A stretch of 64,000 nucleotides of DNA from Xylanimonas protaetiae (GTDB lineage Bacteria > Actinomycetota > Actinomycetes > Actinomycetales > Cellulomonadaceae): NCBI RefSeq assembly GCF_004135385.1, contig NZ_CP035493.1, positions 868,001 to 932,000 on the forward strand. The letters are read 5' to 3'. A program made the position numbers and the translations under genes. The notes beneath the pieces are model-generated. The model ran no database searches and had not been told where the DNA came from. It saw nothing but the letters and a program-made list of their open reading frames with translations. This document shows positions 19,822 to 27,857 of the stretch, one piece after another (the stretch's first letter is position 1; every line of letters begins with the position of its first letter).

Positions 19822-21336
19822 ATGACCGAGCTGCACGAGCGGACCGCCGTCGAGCTGCGCGAGCTGCTGCTGGGCGGCTCGCTGTCCCCCGTCGGGCTGA
19901 CGGACCACTACCTGGGGCGGGTCGCCGCGCGCAACGGGCGGCTCGGGGCGTTCGCGACCGTCACCGCCGTCGCCGCCCGCGAGCGCGCCGCCGCGCTCGT
20001 GCGGGACCGCGAGGCGCGGACCGGCCGCACGGACGCGGCGGGCGAGCCGGTCGGCGACGACACCGGAGCGGGCGACGACCTGCTGTGGGGGCTGCCGTCC
20101 GGCGACAAGGACCTGTGGGACCGCGCGGGCGTCCCGACAGGCTTCGGCTCGCGCGCGTTCGCCGGGGACCACGAGTACGTGCCGACCGTGAGCAGCGACA
20201 TCGTCGCCCAGCTCGACGCGGCCGGGACGGTCAGCCTGGGCAAGACGGCCGCGCCCGAGCTCGGCTTCCCCGCCTACACCGAGGGGCTCGCGTTCCCGCC
20301 CGCGCGCAACCCGTGGGACCCGACGCGCACCGCGGGCGGGTCGAGCGGCGGGGCCGCCGTGGCGGTCGCGGCCGGGATGCTGCCGTTCGCGCCGGGGTCC
20401 GACGGCGGCGGGTCGATCCGCATCCCGGCGGCGGCGTGCGGCGTCGTCGGGCTCAAGCCGAGCCGCGGCCTGCTGCCCGACGGCGGCGGCGTGGACTCCG
20501 TGGGCGGGCTCGTGGTGAACGGGCCGATCGCGCGGACGGTCGCGGACGCCGCGCTGCTGCTGGAGGGGATGATCGCGCGGCGGCCCGACGGGAGCGCCGC
20601 GCACCGGTACACGCTGCGGCAGGACGTCGGCCCGCGCTGGTCGTACCTCGAGGCCGCGCAGGGCGAGGGCCGCTTCCGGCTCGCCGTGTCGACGTTCAGC
20701 CCGTGGGAGGGGTTCTACGACATCACGCCCGACCCGGACGCCCTCGCCGCGCACCGGGCCGGGGTCGACGCGCTGGCCGGGCTCGGGCACGACCTCGAGG
20801 AGCTGCACCGCGAGCCGGACGCCTCGTACGCCCCGGCGTTCCGCAGCCTGTGGATGGCCGGCGCGGCGGCGCTGCCCATCGACGACCCGGAGCGGCTCGG
20901 GCTGCTGGAGCCGCTCACCCGGTGGCTCGTGGGCGTGGGCCGCAAGGTCGGCGCGCGGGAGCTCGTCGAGGCGCTGCGGGCGCTGAGCGTGTTCGAGCGC
21001 ACGACGCTCCAGCGCATCGCCCCGTACGACGCCGTCGTGCTGCCCGCCCTGGGGATGGTGCCGCCGCCTCTCGGCTGGTTCGACGCCGAGGACCCGGAGC
21101 GCAACTTCGAGCAGCAGTGCCAGTTCACGCCCTACACGTCGATGATGAACGTGACCGGGCTGCCCGCCATCACGGTGCCCACGCGGTGGACCGCGCCGAC
21201 CCCGACCGCCCCGGCGGGCATGCCGATGGGCGTCCAGCTCGTGGGCCACCCGGGCGGCGAGCGCACGCTGCTGGCCCTCGCGGCCCAGCTCGAGGACGCG
21301 GTACGCGGGCCGGACCGGCGGCCGCCGACCTGGTGA
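19822..21336 (+). CDS. amidase (amidase signature family)
   Basis: Amide hydrolase of 504 residues with the Ser-cisSer-Lys triad. The Lys is about residue 96 in PSGDKDLWD, the cis-Ser about 174 in AGGSSGGAA, and the nucleophilic Ser about 198 in [11 protein letters not shown]. It is related to GatA but no gatB or gatC is present, so it is probably a catabolic amidase. The substrate is not inferable. TAGGGT lies 7 nt before the ATG, fitting a leaderless transcript. The next gene is convergent. Confidence 0.92.
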   Translation: MTELHERTAVELRELLLGGSLSPVGLTDHYLGRVAARNGRLGAFATVTAVAARERAAALVRDREARTGRTDAAGEPVGDDTGAGDDLLWGLPSGDKDLWDRAGVPTGFGSRAFAGDHEYVPTVSSDIVAQLDAAGTVSLGKTAAPELGFPAYTEGLAFPPARNPWDPTRTAGGSSGGAAVAVAAGMLPFAPGSDGGGSIRIPAAACGVVGLKPSRGLLPDGGGVDSVGGLVVNGPIARTVADAALLLEGMIARRPDGSAAHRYTLRQDVGPRWSYLEAAQGEGRFRLAVSTFSPWEGFYDITPDPDALAAHRAGVDALAGLGHDLEELHREPDASYAPAFRSLWMAGAAALPIDDPERLGLLEPLTRWLVGVGRKVGARELVEALRALSVFERTTLQRIAPYDAVVLPALGMVPPPLGWFDAEDPERNFEQQCQFTPYTSMMNVTGLPAITVPTRWTAPTPTAPAGMPMGVQLVGHPGGERTLLALAAQLEDAVRGPDRRPPTW

Positions 21337-21385
21337 CGGGCGCCCTCATGGCGCCGCCGTCTGGTGACGCCGCCCTCGTGACGCC

Positions 21386-22831
21386 TCAGAGGATCGGCGT
21401 GCAGCCCGTCGGGTCGCCGAGCGCGGCCGTGGCCAGGAGGCCGTCGAGGCCGAGGCCCTCGGGCACCGGGCGCGGGTCGTCGACCACGACCCACAGGCCG
21501 TCGACGACGTCGTACTGCGCCTGCGGGCCGTCCGCGACGAGCGACCGGACCGCCGCGACGAGCCGCTCGACGTCGGCGCCGGGAGTGCCGACGCCCACGG
21601 AGGCGCGCACGGCCCCGGCGTCGAAGCCCAGGCGGCCCAGCAGCGGGTGCGCGCAGAACCGGCCGTCGCGCACGCCGATGCCGTGCTCGGCGGACAGGAA
21701 CGCCGCGACGAGGCCGGGGTCGTAGCCCGCGACCGTGAAGGTCACCACGCCGACAGGGTCGACGGCGTCGGCCCAGCAGCGGACCACCTGGACTCGGTCG
21801 ATCTCGGCGAGGCCCGCGACGAGCCGGTCGCGCAGCGCGGCCTCGTGCACGGCGAGCTCGGCCGGGTCGACGGCGCGCAGCGCCTCGGCCGCGGCCGCGA
21901 GCGCGACGGCACCGATGACGTTGGGCGACCCGGCCTCGTGGCGGGCGGGTCCCTCGTGCCAGGTCGTCTCGGCGACGCGCACGCGGCGCACCGCCCCGCC
22001 GCCGGCGAGGTACGGGGTGCCGGCGTCGAGCCAGTCGCGGCGGCCCACGAGGGCGCCGGCGCCGTAGGGCGCGTAGGTCTTGTGGCCGGAGAACGCGACG
22101 TAGTCGACGCCGGACGCGGCGAGCGAGAACGGGCGGTGCGGCACGAGCTGAGCGCCGTCGAGCACCACGCGGGCGCCCGCGGCGTGCGCGATCTCGACCA
22201 CGGCCGCGACGGACAGGGCCTCGCCCGTGACGTTGGAGGCGCCCGTGATCGCGACGAGGGCGTAGGGGCCGCCGTCGCGGAGCTCCTCGCGGACGGCGTC
22301 GAGCGTCGCGGCGACGGACGGGCCGCCGGCCAGAACGGTCGCGTCGGTGTCCCGCTGCCACGGCAGCAGGTTGGCGTGGTGCTCGATGTCGAGCACCAGC
22401 ACGCGGCCGGGTGCGCCGGTGGCGGGGTCGGCGGGGACGCACCCGGCGAGCAGGTTGAGCGAGTCGGTGGTGTTGCGCGTGACGAGGACGAGGTCGTCCT
22501 CGCGCGCGCCGACGAACGCGCCGATGGTGCGGCGGGCCTGCTCGTACAGCGCGGTGGACACCTGCGAGAGGTACCCCGCGCCGCGGTGCACGGACGCGTA
22601 GAGCGGCAGGACGCGGTCGACGTGGTCGGCCACCGCCTGGAGCGCGGGCGCCGACGCGGCGACGTCGAGGTTGGCGTACGGGACGCGGCGGCCGTCGACG
22701 AGCGGCACGAGCGTGTCCGCGCCGACGACGGGCAGCACGGCGGCGACGCCGTCGACCCGGGCGGGGGTGTAGGTCGGGCTGGCGGCGTGCTCGGCCACGG
22801 CGGTGGGGGCGGCGGCGGCGGTCGCGGTCAT
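21386..22831 (-). CDS. class V aminotransferase, cysteine desulfurase-like
   Basis: PLP enzyme of 481 residues in the SufS/CsdA-like fold-type I family. The Schiff-base Lys is about residue 251 in FSGHKTYAPYGAG, the ALYEQARRTIGAFVGA and RNTTDSLN segments are family-typical, and DIEHHANLLPW carries the conserved His. It would take sulfur (or selenium) from cysteine, or act on a related amino acid. ATG at 22831 follows AAGAGGAG; the frame continues upstream through the riboswitch, which is not coding. A SAM-IV aptamer in the leader and a divergent rhodanese-metZ operon point to a sulfur-assimilation role rather than routine Fe-S assembly. Confidence 0.85.
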   Translation of the reverse strand: MTATAAAAPTAVAEHAASPTYTPARVDGVAAVLPVVGADTLVPLVDGRRVPYANLDVAASAPALQAVADHVDRVLPLYASVHRGAGYLSQVSTALYEQARRTIGAFVGAREDDLVLVTRNTTDSLNLLAGCVPADPATGAPGRVLVLDIEHHANLLPWQRDTDATVLAGGPSVAATLDAVREELRDGGPYALVAITGASNVTGEALSVAAVVEIAHAAGARVVLDGAQLVPHRPFSLAASGVDYVAFSGHKTYAPYGAGALVGRRDWLDAGTPYLAGGGAVRRVRVAETTWHEGPARHEAGSPNVIGAVALAAAAEALRAVDPAELAVHEAALRDRLVAGLAEIDRVQVVRCWADAVDPVGVVTFTVAGYDPGLVAAFLSAEHGIGVRDGRFCAHPLLGRLGFDAGAVRASVGVGTPGADVERLVAAVRSLVADGPQAQYDVVDGLWVVVDDPRPVPEGLGLDGLLATAALGDPTGCTPIL

Positions 22832-22878
22832 GGCGGTCTCCTCTTGGCGCTTGCCGTGCGGGGAGGTGCGCACGGCCT

Positions 22879-22957
22879 GGTCGTCACCCGGGGCACCCCG
22901 CCGCGGAGGGAGGGTTGCCGGCCAGCGAGCCGGGGCTTCGCGCTGGCACTCGTGACC
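22879..22957 (-). promoter_or_regulatory. SAM-IV riboswitch
   Basis: On the minus strand it runs from GGTCACGAGTGCCAGC to CCCCGGGTGACGACC. It contains AAGCCCCGGCTCGCTGGCCG, the CGGCAACCCTCC core and the GGGGTGCCCCGGGTGA pseudoknot-forming segment, a close match to the actinobacterial SAM-IV consensus as I remember it. The aptamer ends about 50 nt before the class V aminotransferase start codon, so it can control transcription or ribosome access of that gene. Confidence 0.92.
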
Positions 22958-23005
22958 GGTCGCCACTCTGGGCGCTCCGTCGTCGCGCGTCAACGGCTCC
23001 TGGCG

Positions 23006-23021
23006 CGAATCTCACGATTCG
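23006..23021. promoter_or_regulatory. inverted repeat between two divergent riboswitch leaders
   Basis: CGAATC-TCAC-GATTCG lies midway between the two SAM aptamers, in the only stretch available for both promoters. I cannot assign convincing -35/-10 pairs here, and no regulator is known for it. Confidence 0.35.
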
Positions 23022-23079
23022 GGACCATCATGCGAGACGTTGCGGACACCGGCGCCGCCGCGTCGTACGATCCCGGCGA

Positions 23080-23161
23080 CCATCCCGAGCGGCCGACTGA
23101 CGTGGCAGGACGACGCCGCAGCAACCCTGCGACAGCAGGGTGCTCCAGCCACGATCGATGG
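23080..23161 (+). promoter_or_regulatory. SAM-I-like (S-box) riboswitch, short form without P4
   Basis: The sequence shows GAGCGGCCGACTGACGTGGC, then GGACGACGCCGCAGCAACC, a small hairpin CTGC-gaca-GCAG, and GGTGCT. These align with the SAM-I core (P2 with kink-turn, GCAACC, GGTGC). P2 is supported by a base-pair change: CTG/CAG replaces the usual GGG/CCC. A P4 arm is missing. The P1 strand GATGG (23157-23161) enters the GGAGG ribosome-binding site (23160-23164) of the rhodanese gene, so control of translation start is likely. The SAM-I/SAM-IV variant class is an alternative name. Confidence 0.7.
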
Positions 23162-23169
23162 AGGCACTC

Positions 23170-23652
23170 ATGAGCGCGATCACCGCCGTTCCCGCCGAGG
23201 GCTACGCGGGCGACCTCACGCCGGAGCAGACGTGGGAGCTGCTCACCACCGACCCGAACGTCGTCCTGGTGGACGTGCGCACGCAGGCCGAGTGGGAGCA
23301 GATCGGCGTGCCCGACGTCGCGAGCACGGGCAAGCAGGCCGTGTTCACGCAGTGGGTGCTCAACAACGGCACGCCCAACCCGGCGTTCCTCGCCGACCTC
23401 AAGGCCGGACTCGCGGCCGCCGGTGCCGGCGACGACGCCTCGCTCGTGTTCCTGTGCCGCTCCGGCCAGCGCTCGGTCGCCGCCGCGCGCGTCGCCACGG
23501 CCGCGGGCCTCGCGCCGTCGTACAACGTGCTCCAGGGCTTCGAGGGCGCGCCGGGGCTCTCCGGCGTCCGCGACGTGGAGGGCTGGAAGGTCGCCCGGCT
23601 GCCCTGGCGCACCAGCTACACCGACGGCGCCCCCGCGGGCGACGCGCGATGA
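23170..23652 (+). CDS. rhodanese-like sulfurtransferase
   Basis: Single-domain rhodanese of 160 residues that carries sulfane sulfur as a persulfide. The active-site loop is CRSGQRS with catalytic C96, and VLVDVRTQAEWEQIG near residues 33-48 is the conserved first part of the fold. ATG at 23170 is 5 nt after GGAGG, which abuts the SAM-I-like aptamer. The stop codon overlaps the metZ start by 4 nt (ATGA). It probably supplies or detoxifies sulfur for O-succinylhomoserine sulfhydrylation. Confidence 0.92.
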   Translation: MSAITAVPAEGYAGDLTPEQTWELLTTDPNVVLVDVRTQAEWEQIGVPDVASTGKQAVFTQWVLNNGTPNPAFLADLKAGLAAAGAGDDASLVFLCRSGQRSVAAARVATAAGLAPSYNVLQGFEGAPGLSGVRDVEGWKVARLPWRTSYTDGAPAGDAR

Positions 23653-24926
23653 CCGCGCCGATCGTCACCGGCCCCGCGGGCGACGCCACGCGGCCCGGCG
23701 GCTCGGGTCGCGGCCCGCTCCCTGCGAGCGCCCGCCCCCGCACGCTCGCGGTGCGCGGCGGCCACCGCCGCTCCGAGTACCAGGAGACGTCGGAGCCGAT
23801 CTACCTCACGCAGGGCTACGTCTACGACTCCGCCGCCGACGCCGAGGCGGCGTTCGCGGGCGACCTGTCGCGCTTCGTCTACTCGCGCTACGGCAACCCG
23901 ACCGTGCACGCCTTCGAGGAGCGCCTGCGCCTCGTCGAGGGCCCCGAGGCCGAGGCCTGCTACGCCACGGCGACGGGCATGAGCGCCGTGTTCACCGCGC
24001 TCGCCGCGCTGGTCAAGGCCGGCTCGCGCATCGTCTCGGCGCGCGCCCTCTTCGGCTCGACGAACGTCATCTACGAGGAGATCTTCGCCAAGTGGGGCGT
24101 GAGCGTCGACTACGTCGACGGGCACGTGCTCTCGCAGTGGGAGGAGGCGCTCTCCCGCCCGGCCGACGTCGTGTTCTTCGAGTCGCCCTCCAACCCCATG
24201 CAGGACCTCGTCGACGTGCGCCGCGTGGCCGAGCTCGGCCACGCGGCCGGTGCTGTCGTCGTCGTCGACAACGTGTTCGCGACGCCCGTGCTCCAGAAGC
24301 CCCTCCAGCTCGGGGCGGACGTCGTCGTGTACTCGGCGACCAAGCACATCGACGGGCAGGGCCGCGTGCTGGGCGGGGCGATCCTGGGCTCGCGCGCGTT
24401 CCTCGAAGGGCCCGTCCAGACCTTCATCCGCAACACCGGGCCGTCGCTCAGCGCGTTTAACGCGTGGGTGCTGCTCAAGGGCCTCGAGACGCTCGACCTG
24501 CGCGTCCGCGCCCAGACGGACGCCGCGCTCGAGGTGGCGACGGCGCTCGAGAGCCTCGACGGGCTCTCGGTCGTGCGCTACCCGTTCCTGACGTCGCACC
24601 CGCAGCACGAGCTCGCGGTGGCGCAGCAGGCCGGCGGCGGCACGGTCGTCACGTTCGACCTCGCCGTGCCCGACGGGCTCGACCCCGTCGAGGCGAAGAA
24701 GCGCACCTTCCAGTTCCTCGACGCGCTCCAGGTCATCGACATCTCGAACAACCTCGGCGACGCCAAGTCGATGGTCACCCACCCGGCGACCACGACGCAC
24801 CGCAAGCTCGGCCCGGCGGGCCGCGCCAAGGTGGGCATCAACGAGACGACGGTCCGCCTGTCGGTGGGCCTGGAGGACCCGGCGGACCTCGTCGACGACG
24901 TGACGCAGGCGCTCGCCGCGCTCTGA
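23649..24926 (+). CDS. metZ: O-succinylhomoserine sulfhydrylase
   Basis: PLP enzyme of the Cys/Met metabolism family, 425 residues, making homocysteine directly from an acylated homoserine and sulfide for methionine synthesis. The Schiff-base Lys is K232 in YSATKHIDGQGRVLGG, a segment typical of MetZ rather than of MetB or MetY, and YSRYGNPT lies near residue 78. It is translationally coupled to the rhodanese and under the same SAM-I-like riboswitch. An inverted repeat follows the gene at 24935-24995. MetY-type activity with O-acetylhomoserine cannot be fully excluded. Confidence 0.92.
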   Translation: MTAPIVTGPAGDATRPGGSGRGPLPASARPRTLAVRGGHRRSEYQETSEPIYLTQGYVYDSAADAEAAFAGDLSRFVYSRYGNPTVHAFEERLRLVEGPEAEACYATATGMSAVFTALAALVKAGSRIVSARALFGSTNVIYEEIFAKWGVSVDYVDGHVLSQWEEALSRPADVVFFESPSNPMQDLVDVRRVAELGHAAGAVVVVDNVFATPVLQKPLQLGADVVVYSATKHIDGQGRVLGGAILGSRAFLEGPVQTFIRNTGPSLSAFNAWVLLKGLETLDLRVRAQTDAALEVATALESLDGLSVVRYPFLTSHPQHELAVAQQAGGGTVVTFDLAVPDGLDPVEAKKRTFQFLDALQVIDISNNLGDAKSMVTHPATTTHRKLGPAGRAKVGINETTVRLSVGLEDPADLVDDVTQALAAL

Positions 24927-24934
24927 CCCCTGCG

Positions 24935-24995
24935 TTTCGATGTAGTACCTCCTTGCGTTCTGAGCCCCCAGACGCAAGGAAGTACTACGCCGAAA
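24935..24995. terminator. long intergenic hairpin, probable bidirectional terminator
   Basis: GTAGTACCTCCTTGCGT (24942-24958) pairs with 24972-24988 at 16 of 17 positions around a 13-nt loop; TTTCG and CGAAA extend the stem after a small bulge. It lies between metZ and the convergent AbiEi-like gene, whose stop codon is inside the right arm. It is AT-richer than the surroundings. Confidence 0.7.
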
Positions 24996-25992
24996 GCGAG
25001 GGACGCAGGACCGCCCGGTCCGGCACCAGGCGGCCGGGCGCCCATCCCGCCCGGCGCAGGATCGGCGTCACCAGCGGGGCGAGAGCGCCCCGCCATACGT
25101 CCTCCGACGTCACGCGGACGAGCTGGACGCCGCCCGTGAGCAGCGCGTTCTGCCGACGACGGTCGCGGAAGAGGGCGTCGGGCAGCGAGTGCGGGTCCGC
25201 ACCGTCGACCTCGACGACGAGCCACCGGTCTTCCCCGAGCCACCACCCGAGATCGCACCGCGCGACGAACCGTCCGCCCACGTCGACCACCTCGACCTGG
25301 AGAGCGTCGGGCGGGACGCCCGCATCGATGCAGCCCAGCCGGGCGACGGACTCCAGCGGAGACTCGGAGCGGGCGTCGGCGAGCGCCCAGACGTCGTGCG
25401 TCCGTTCCACACCCGGCCGGCCCCGGGCTCGCTCGTGCGCGGCCGCGACACCGGCCGCGTCGGTCAGCCGAAGATGGCAGGCGCTGTCCAGCACCGCGAG
25501 CGCCCGCCGGCGTCCGAGGCTGGGGACCGTGTGCACGAGCGCGTTCTCGACCGACGACACCGGCCACCCGTCACGCATGACGACGGAGCAGCCGTCGTAC
25601 CGGCGGACCGTGATGCCGTCGCGCGGACGTCGCGGCCCGCCGTCCCGCACGGCGGCCTCGGGCTCGATGTCGACGGGCAGGCCCTGGACGCCGTGCATCG
25701 CGAGGGCACAGGCGCCGACGGCGAACGCGTTGCCGCCGAGGGCCAGCAGCGCGACGAGCGCGGCCCGGCGCCGCCGATGGTCGAACGCCTCGTGCCCGGT
25801 CCGCTCGCGGGGTGGGACCAGGACGGTGTCGTACACGCCTCGGGTGACCGGGAGGATCCGGCGCTGGCTCGCGAGACGCGCGACCCGCGCGCCGTCCACC
25901 CTGTGCAGGGTGAGCTGGGCGGAGGCGAGCAGACCCTCCTGCTCGGCGGCAAGACGGAGGAGACCAGGAGGCAGGGGCCGGGGCGTGCGCAC
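24985..25992 (-). CDS. AbiEi-like winged-helix / DUF559 nuclease-fold protein
   Basis: About 335 residues in two parts. The N-terminus (RLAAEQEGLLASAQL, then ITR-like RRILPVTRGVYDTV) resembles the AbiEi-type winged-helix domain. The C-terminus (VEVVDVGGRFVARCDLGW, VVEVDGADPHS, FRDRRRQNALL) resembles the Vsr/DUF559 PD-(D/E)xK fold, with Asp and Glu in the expected places. This architecture is widespread in Actinobacteria, usually without a neighbouring toxin, and its function is not known. The start is uncertain: GTG at 25992 fits the family N-terminus, but the frame is open to GTG at 26097 and neither has a good ribosome-binding site. Confidence 0.72.
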   Translation of the reverse strand: MRTPRPLPPGLLRLAAEQEGLLASAQLTLHRVDGARVARLASQRRILPVTRGVYDTVLVPPRERTGHEAFDHRRRRAALVALLALGGNAFAVGACALAMHGVQGLPVDIEPEAAVRDGGPRRPRDGITVRRYDGCSVVMRDGWPVSSVENALVHTVPSLGRRRALAVLDSACHLRLTDAAGVAAAHERARGRPGVERTHDVWALADARSESPLESVARLGCIDAGVPPDALQVEVVDVGGRFVARCDLGWWLGEDRWLVVEVDGADPHSLPDALFRDRRRQNALLTGGVQLVRVTSEDVWRGALAPLVTPILRRAGWAPGRLVPDRAVLRPSLSA

Positions 25993-26160
25993 GGCCCCAT
26001 GCGACCAGCCGGCGCGGCGCCGCCACGCGGCAGAGCGGCGGCCTTGTGCGCAACGAGGCGGAAGGCGCGGCTGTGGACAGGTAGCGGCGGCCGGCACCGC
26101 GGCCGGCCGACCGGCCGGATCAGGGCGGCCCGGGTGCCGGTGGCGTCAGGGCAGGCGGCG

Positions 26161-26832
26161 TCAGGGCAGGCGGAACGCGCGACCCACCGCGAGGCGGGTC
26201 AGGCTGGCGCAGACCGTGTCCGTGAGCAGCGCGCGGATCCGGTAGGTGCCCGTCGTCACGCCTGCCAGCGGCAGGCGGGCGGCCCACTCGCCGTGGCGCC
26301 AGCCGGGCTCCACGAGGCCCGTCGAGACGACGACGGCCTCGTCGTCGTCGCGCACCAGCATGACCACGAGCTCGCGACCCGCCTCGTGCGTGCCGAGCGC
26401 GAGCTCGCCCGAGGCGACGAGCTCGCCGTCCGGCCCGGCCTTGCCCTCGAGGCGGTGGCGGCCGTCGACGTGGACGAACCCGTCGAGGAACTCGTCGATG
26501 GTGACCCACTCGGTGCACTGCGCGGCGTTGAACCAGGAGTCGGTCAGGCGCGCGGTGACCGGGCGGACGCCCGCGTGCCGGTGCGCCAGCGCGCCGGCCT
26601 CGAAGTGCACCGCCCAGGTACCGTCGGTCACGCGGCCCGTGCGGGTGACGCCGGCGACGCTCACCTCGACCTCGACACCGTCGACCTCCGTGCCGTACGC
26701 GCGGCCCGAGACCTCGAAGCGGCAGAACGTCGTCAGTGCGCGCGGGCAGACCGTGAGCTCGACCCGGGGCGCGACATAGACGACGTCGTCGGCGGTGACG
26801 ACGTCAGACTGGTGACGCTCGGTCATCGTCAT
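26161..26832 (-). CDS. hypothetical protein, beta-rich, unknown
   Basis: I do not recognise this 223-residue protein. No signal peptide or membrane span is visible. Alternating hydrophobic strands suggest two similar beta domains: residues about 22-95 (VELTVCPRAL, VSGRAYGTEVDGVEVEV) and 140-215 (VASGELALGTHEAGRELVVM, PLAGVTTGTYRIRALLTD), perhaps Ig-like. A short linker TIDEFLDGFVHVDGRHR lies between them. GAGGAAG precedes the ATG at 26832. It is divergent from the coiled-coil gene pair, and a GTGT-TAG-ACAC palindrome lies between them (26949-26959). Confidence 0.65.
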   Translation of the reverse strand: MTMTERHQSDVVTADDVVYVAPRVELTVCPRALTTFCRFEVSGRAYGTEVDGVEVEVSVAGVTRTGRVTDGTWAVHFEAGALAHRHAGVRPVTARLTDSWFNAAQCTEWVTIDEFLDGFVHVDGRHRLEGKAGPDGELVASGELALGTHEAGRELVVMLVRDDDEAVVVSTGLVEPGWRHGEWAARLPLAGVTTGTYRIRALLTDTVCASLTRLAVGRAFRLP

Positions 26833-27089
26833 GGTGCGGCTTCCTCGGCGGTCGTGTCGGGTGGTGCGGCTATCGTCCCCCGGGATCGGCTCCGACCCGC
26901 GCCAGAGGGGCGCGAAGTGCTTGTTCGTGGACAGGACCCGGGATTGTGGTGTTAGACACATCCGCTGGGCGGCGGGCAGAAGGCGTGCGCGCCAGCCCGC
27001 ACGACAGGCCGCGCGGGGCGTCGTCGCACGGCCGGTAGCGTAGGCACCTGGCGCCGGGAGCCCCCGGCCCGTTCGACTTGGGAGCACGA

Positions 27090-27857
27090 GTGACCGACGG
27101 GTTCATCGCCAGTCCCCCACGGCCCGTCGCCGACCAGACGGCCGCCCACGGGTACGGCGAGCGCATGGAGCGCATGGTGGCCATGGCCGCCGCCGAGGCG
27201 GCCGACGCCGTCGGCGAGGCGCGCGAGAAGGCGGCGCAGCTGCTCACCGACGCGCGCCGCGACGCAGACACGACGGTCACCGAGGCGCAGGTCCACGCGA
27301 CGGCGACGATCGCCGCGGCGCGCGCCGAGTCCGACCGCCTGCTCGCCGAGGGCCGCGACGCCGCCGCCGAGGCGCGCCGCGAGGCCGCCGCCGCGGCCGA
27401 CGCCCTGACCCGCGAGACGTTGCAGGCCGCCGGGGACGAGCGCCGCCGCGCCGAGCACGACGCCCGCACCACGGTTGCCGACGCCCAGGAGAAGGCGCAC
27501 CGCCTGGTCGAGGAGGCCCGCATCGAGGCCGCCCGCATCGAGGCGCGCGCCCAGGCGCTGCGCGACGAGGCCGAGACGGCCCGCACCGAGGCGCTCGCCG
27601 AGGCCGAGGAGATCCGCCGCCAGGCTAAGGCCGACGCCGACGCCGCCACGTCGACCGCCGCCGCGCGCGCCGCGGGCCTCGTCGCCGAGGCGCAGACGGA
27701 GGTCGCGCGCGTGCGCGCCGACGCCGAGCGCTCCACGCGCGAGCTCGTGCAGCGCCGCGACCAGATCGCCGTCCAGCTCGAGACCCTGCGCCGCTCGCTC
27801 GGTCTGGGCGCCGGCCCGGCCCCCGCCCCCGCCCAGCACGACGGAGGCGAGCAGTGA
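27090..27857 (+). CDS. alanine-rich coiled-coil protein (DivIVA/FilP-like)
   Basis: Almost wholly helical protein of 255 residues, dominated by Ala, Glu, Arg and Asp. A short N-terminal tail is followed by GYGERMERMVAMAAAEA and a continuous predicted coiled coil from about residue 25 to 240, ending in a Pro-rich tip. This resembles scaffold proteins around DivIVA, Scy and FilP in Actinobacteria, but no classic DivIVA N-terminal motif is clear. GTG at 27090 follows GGGAGC; a TTG at 27078 is possible. The stop codon overlaps the ATG of the next gene by one base. No membrane span or enzyme motif is seen. Confidence 0.72.
   Translation: MTDGFIASPPRPVADQTAAHGYGERMERMVAMAAAEAADAVGEAREKAAQLLTDARRDADTTVTEAQVHATATIAAARAESDRLLAEGRDAAAEARREAAAAADALTRETLQAAGDERRRAEHDARTTVADAQEKAHRLVEEARIEAARIEARAQALRDEAETARTEALAEAEEIRRQAKADADAATSTAAARAAGLVAEAQTEVARVRADAERSTRELVQRRDQIAVQLETLRRSLGLGAGPAPAPAQHDGGEQ

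Noticed and set aside
24985-25992. AbiE type IV toxin-antitoxin system
   Set aside because: Only the AbiEi-like N-terminal domain is present and no nucleotidyltransferase (AbiEii) gene is next to it.
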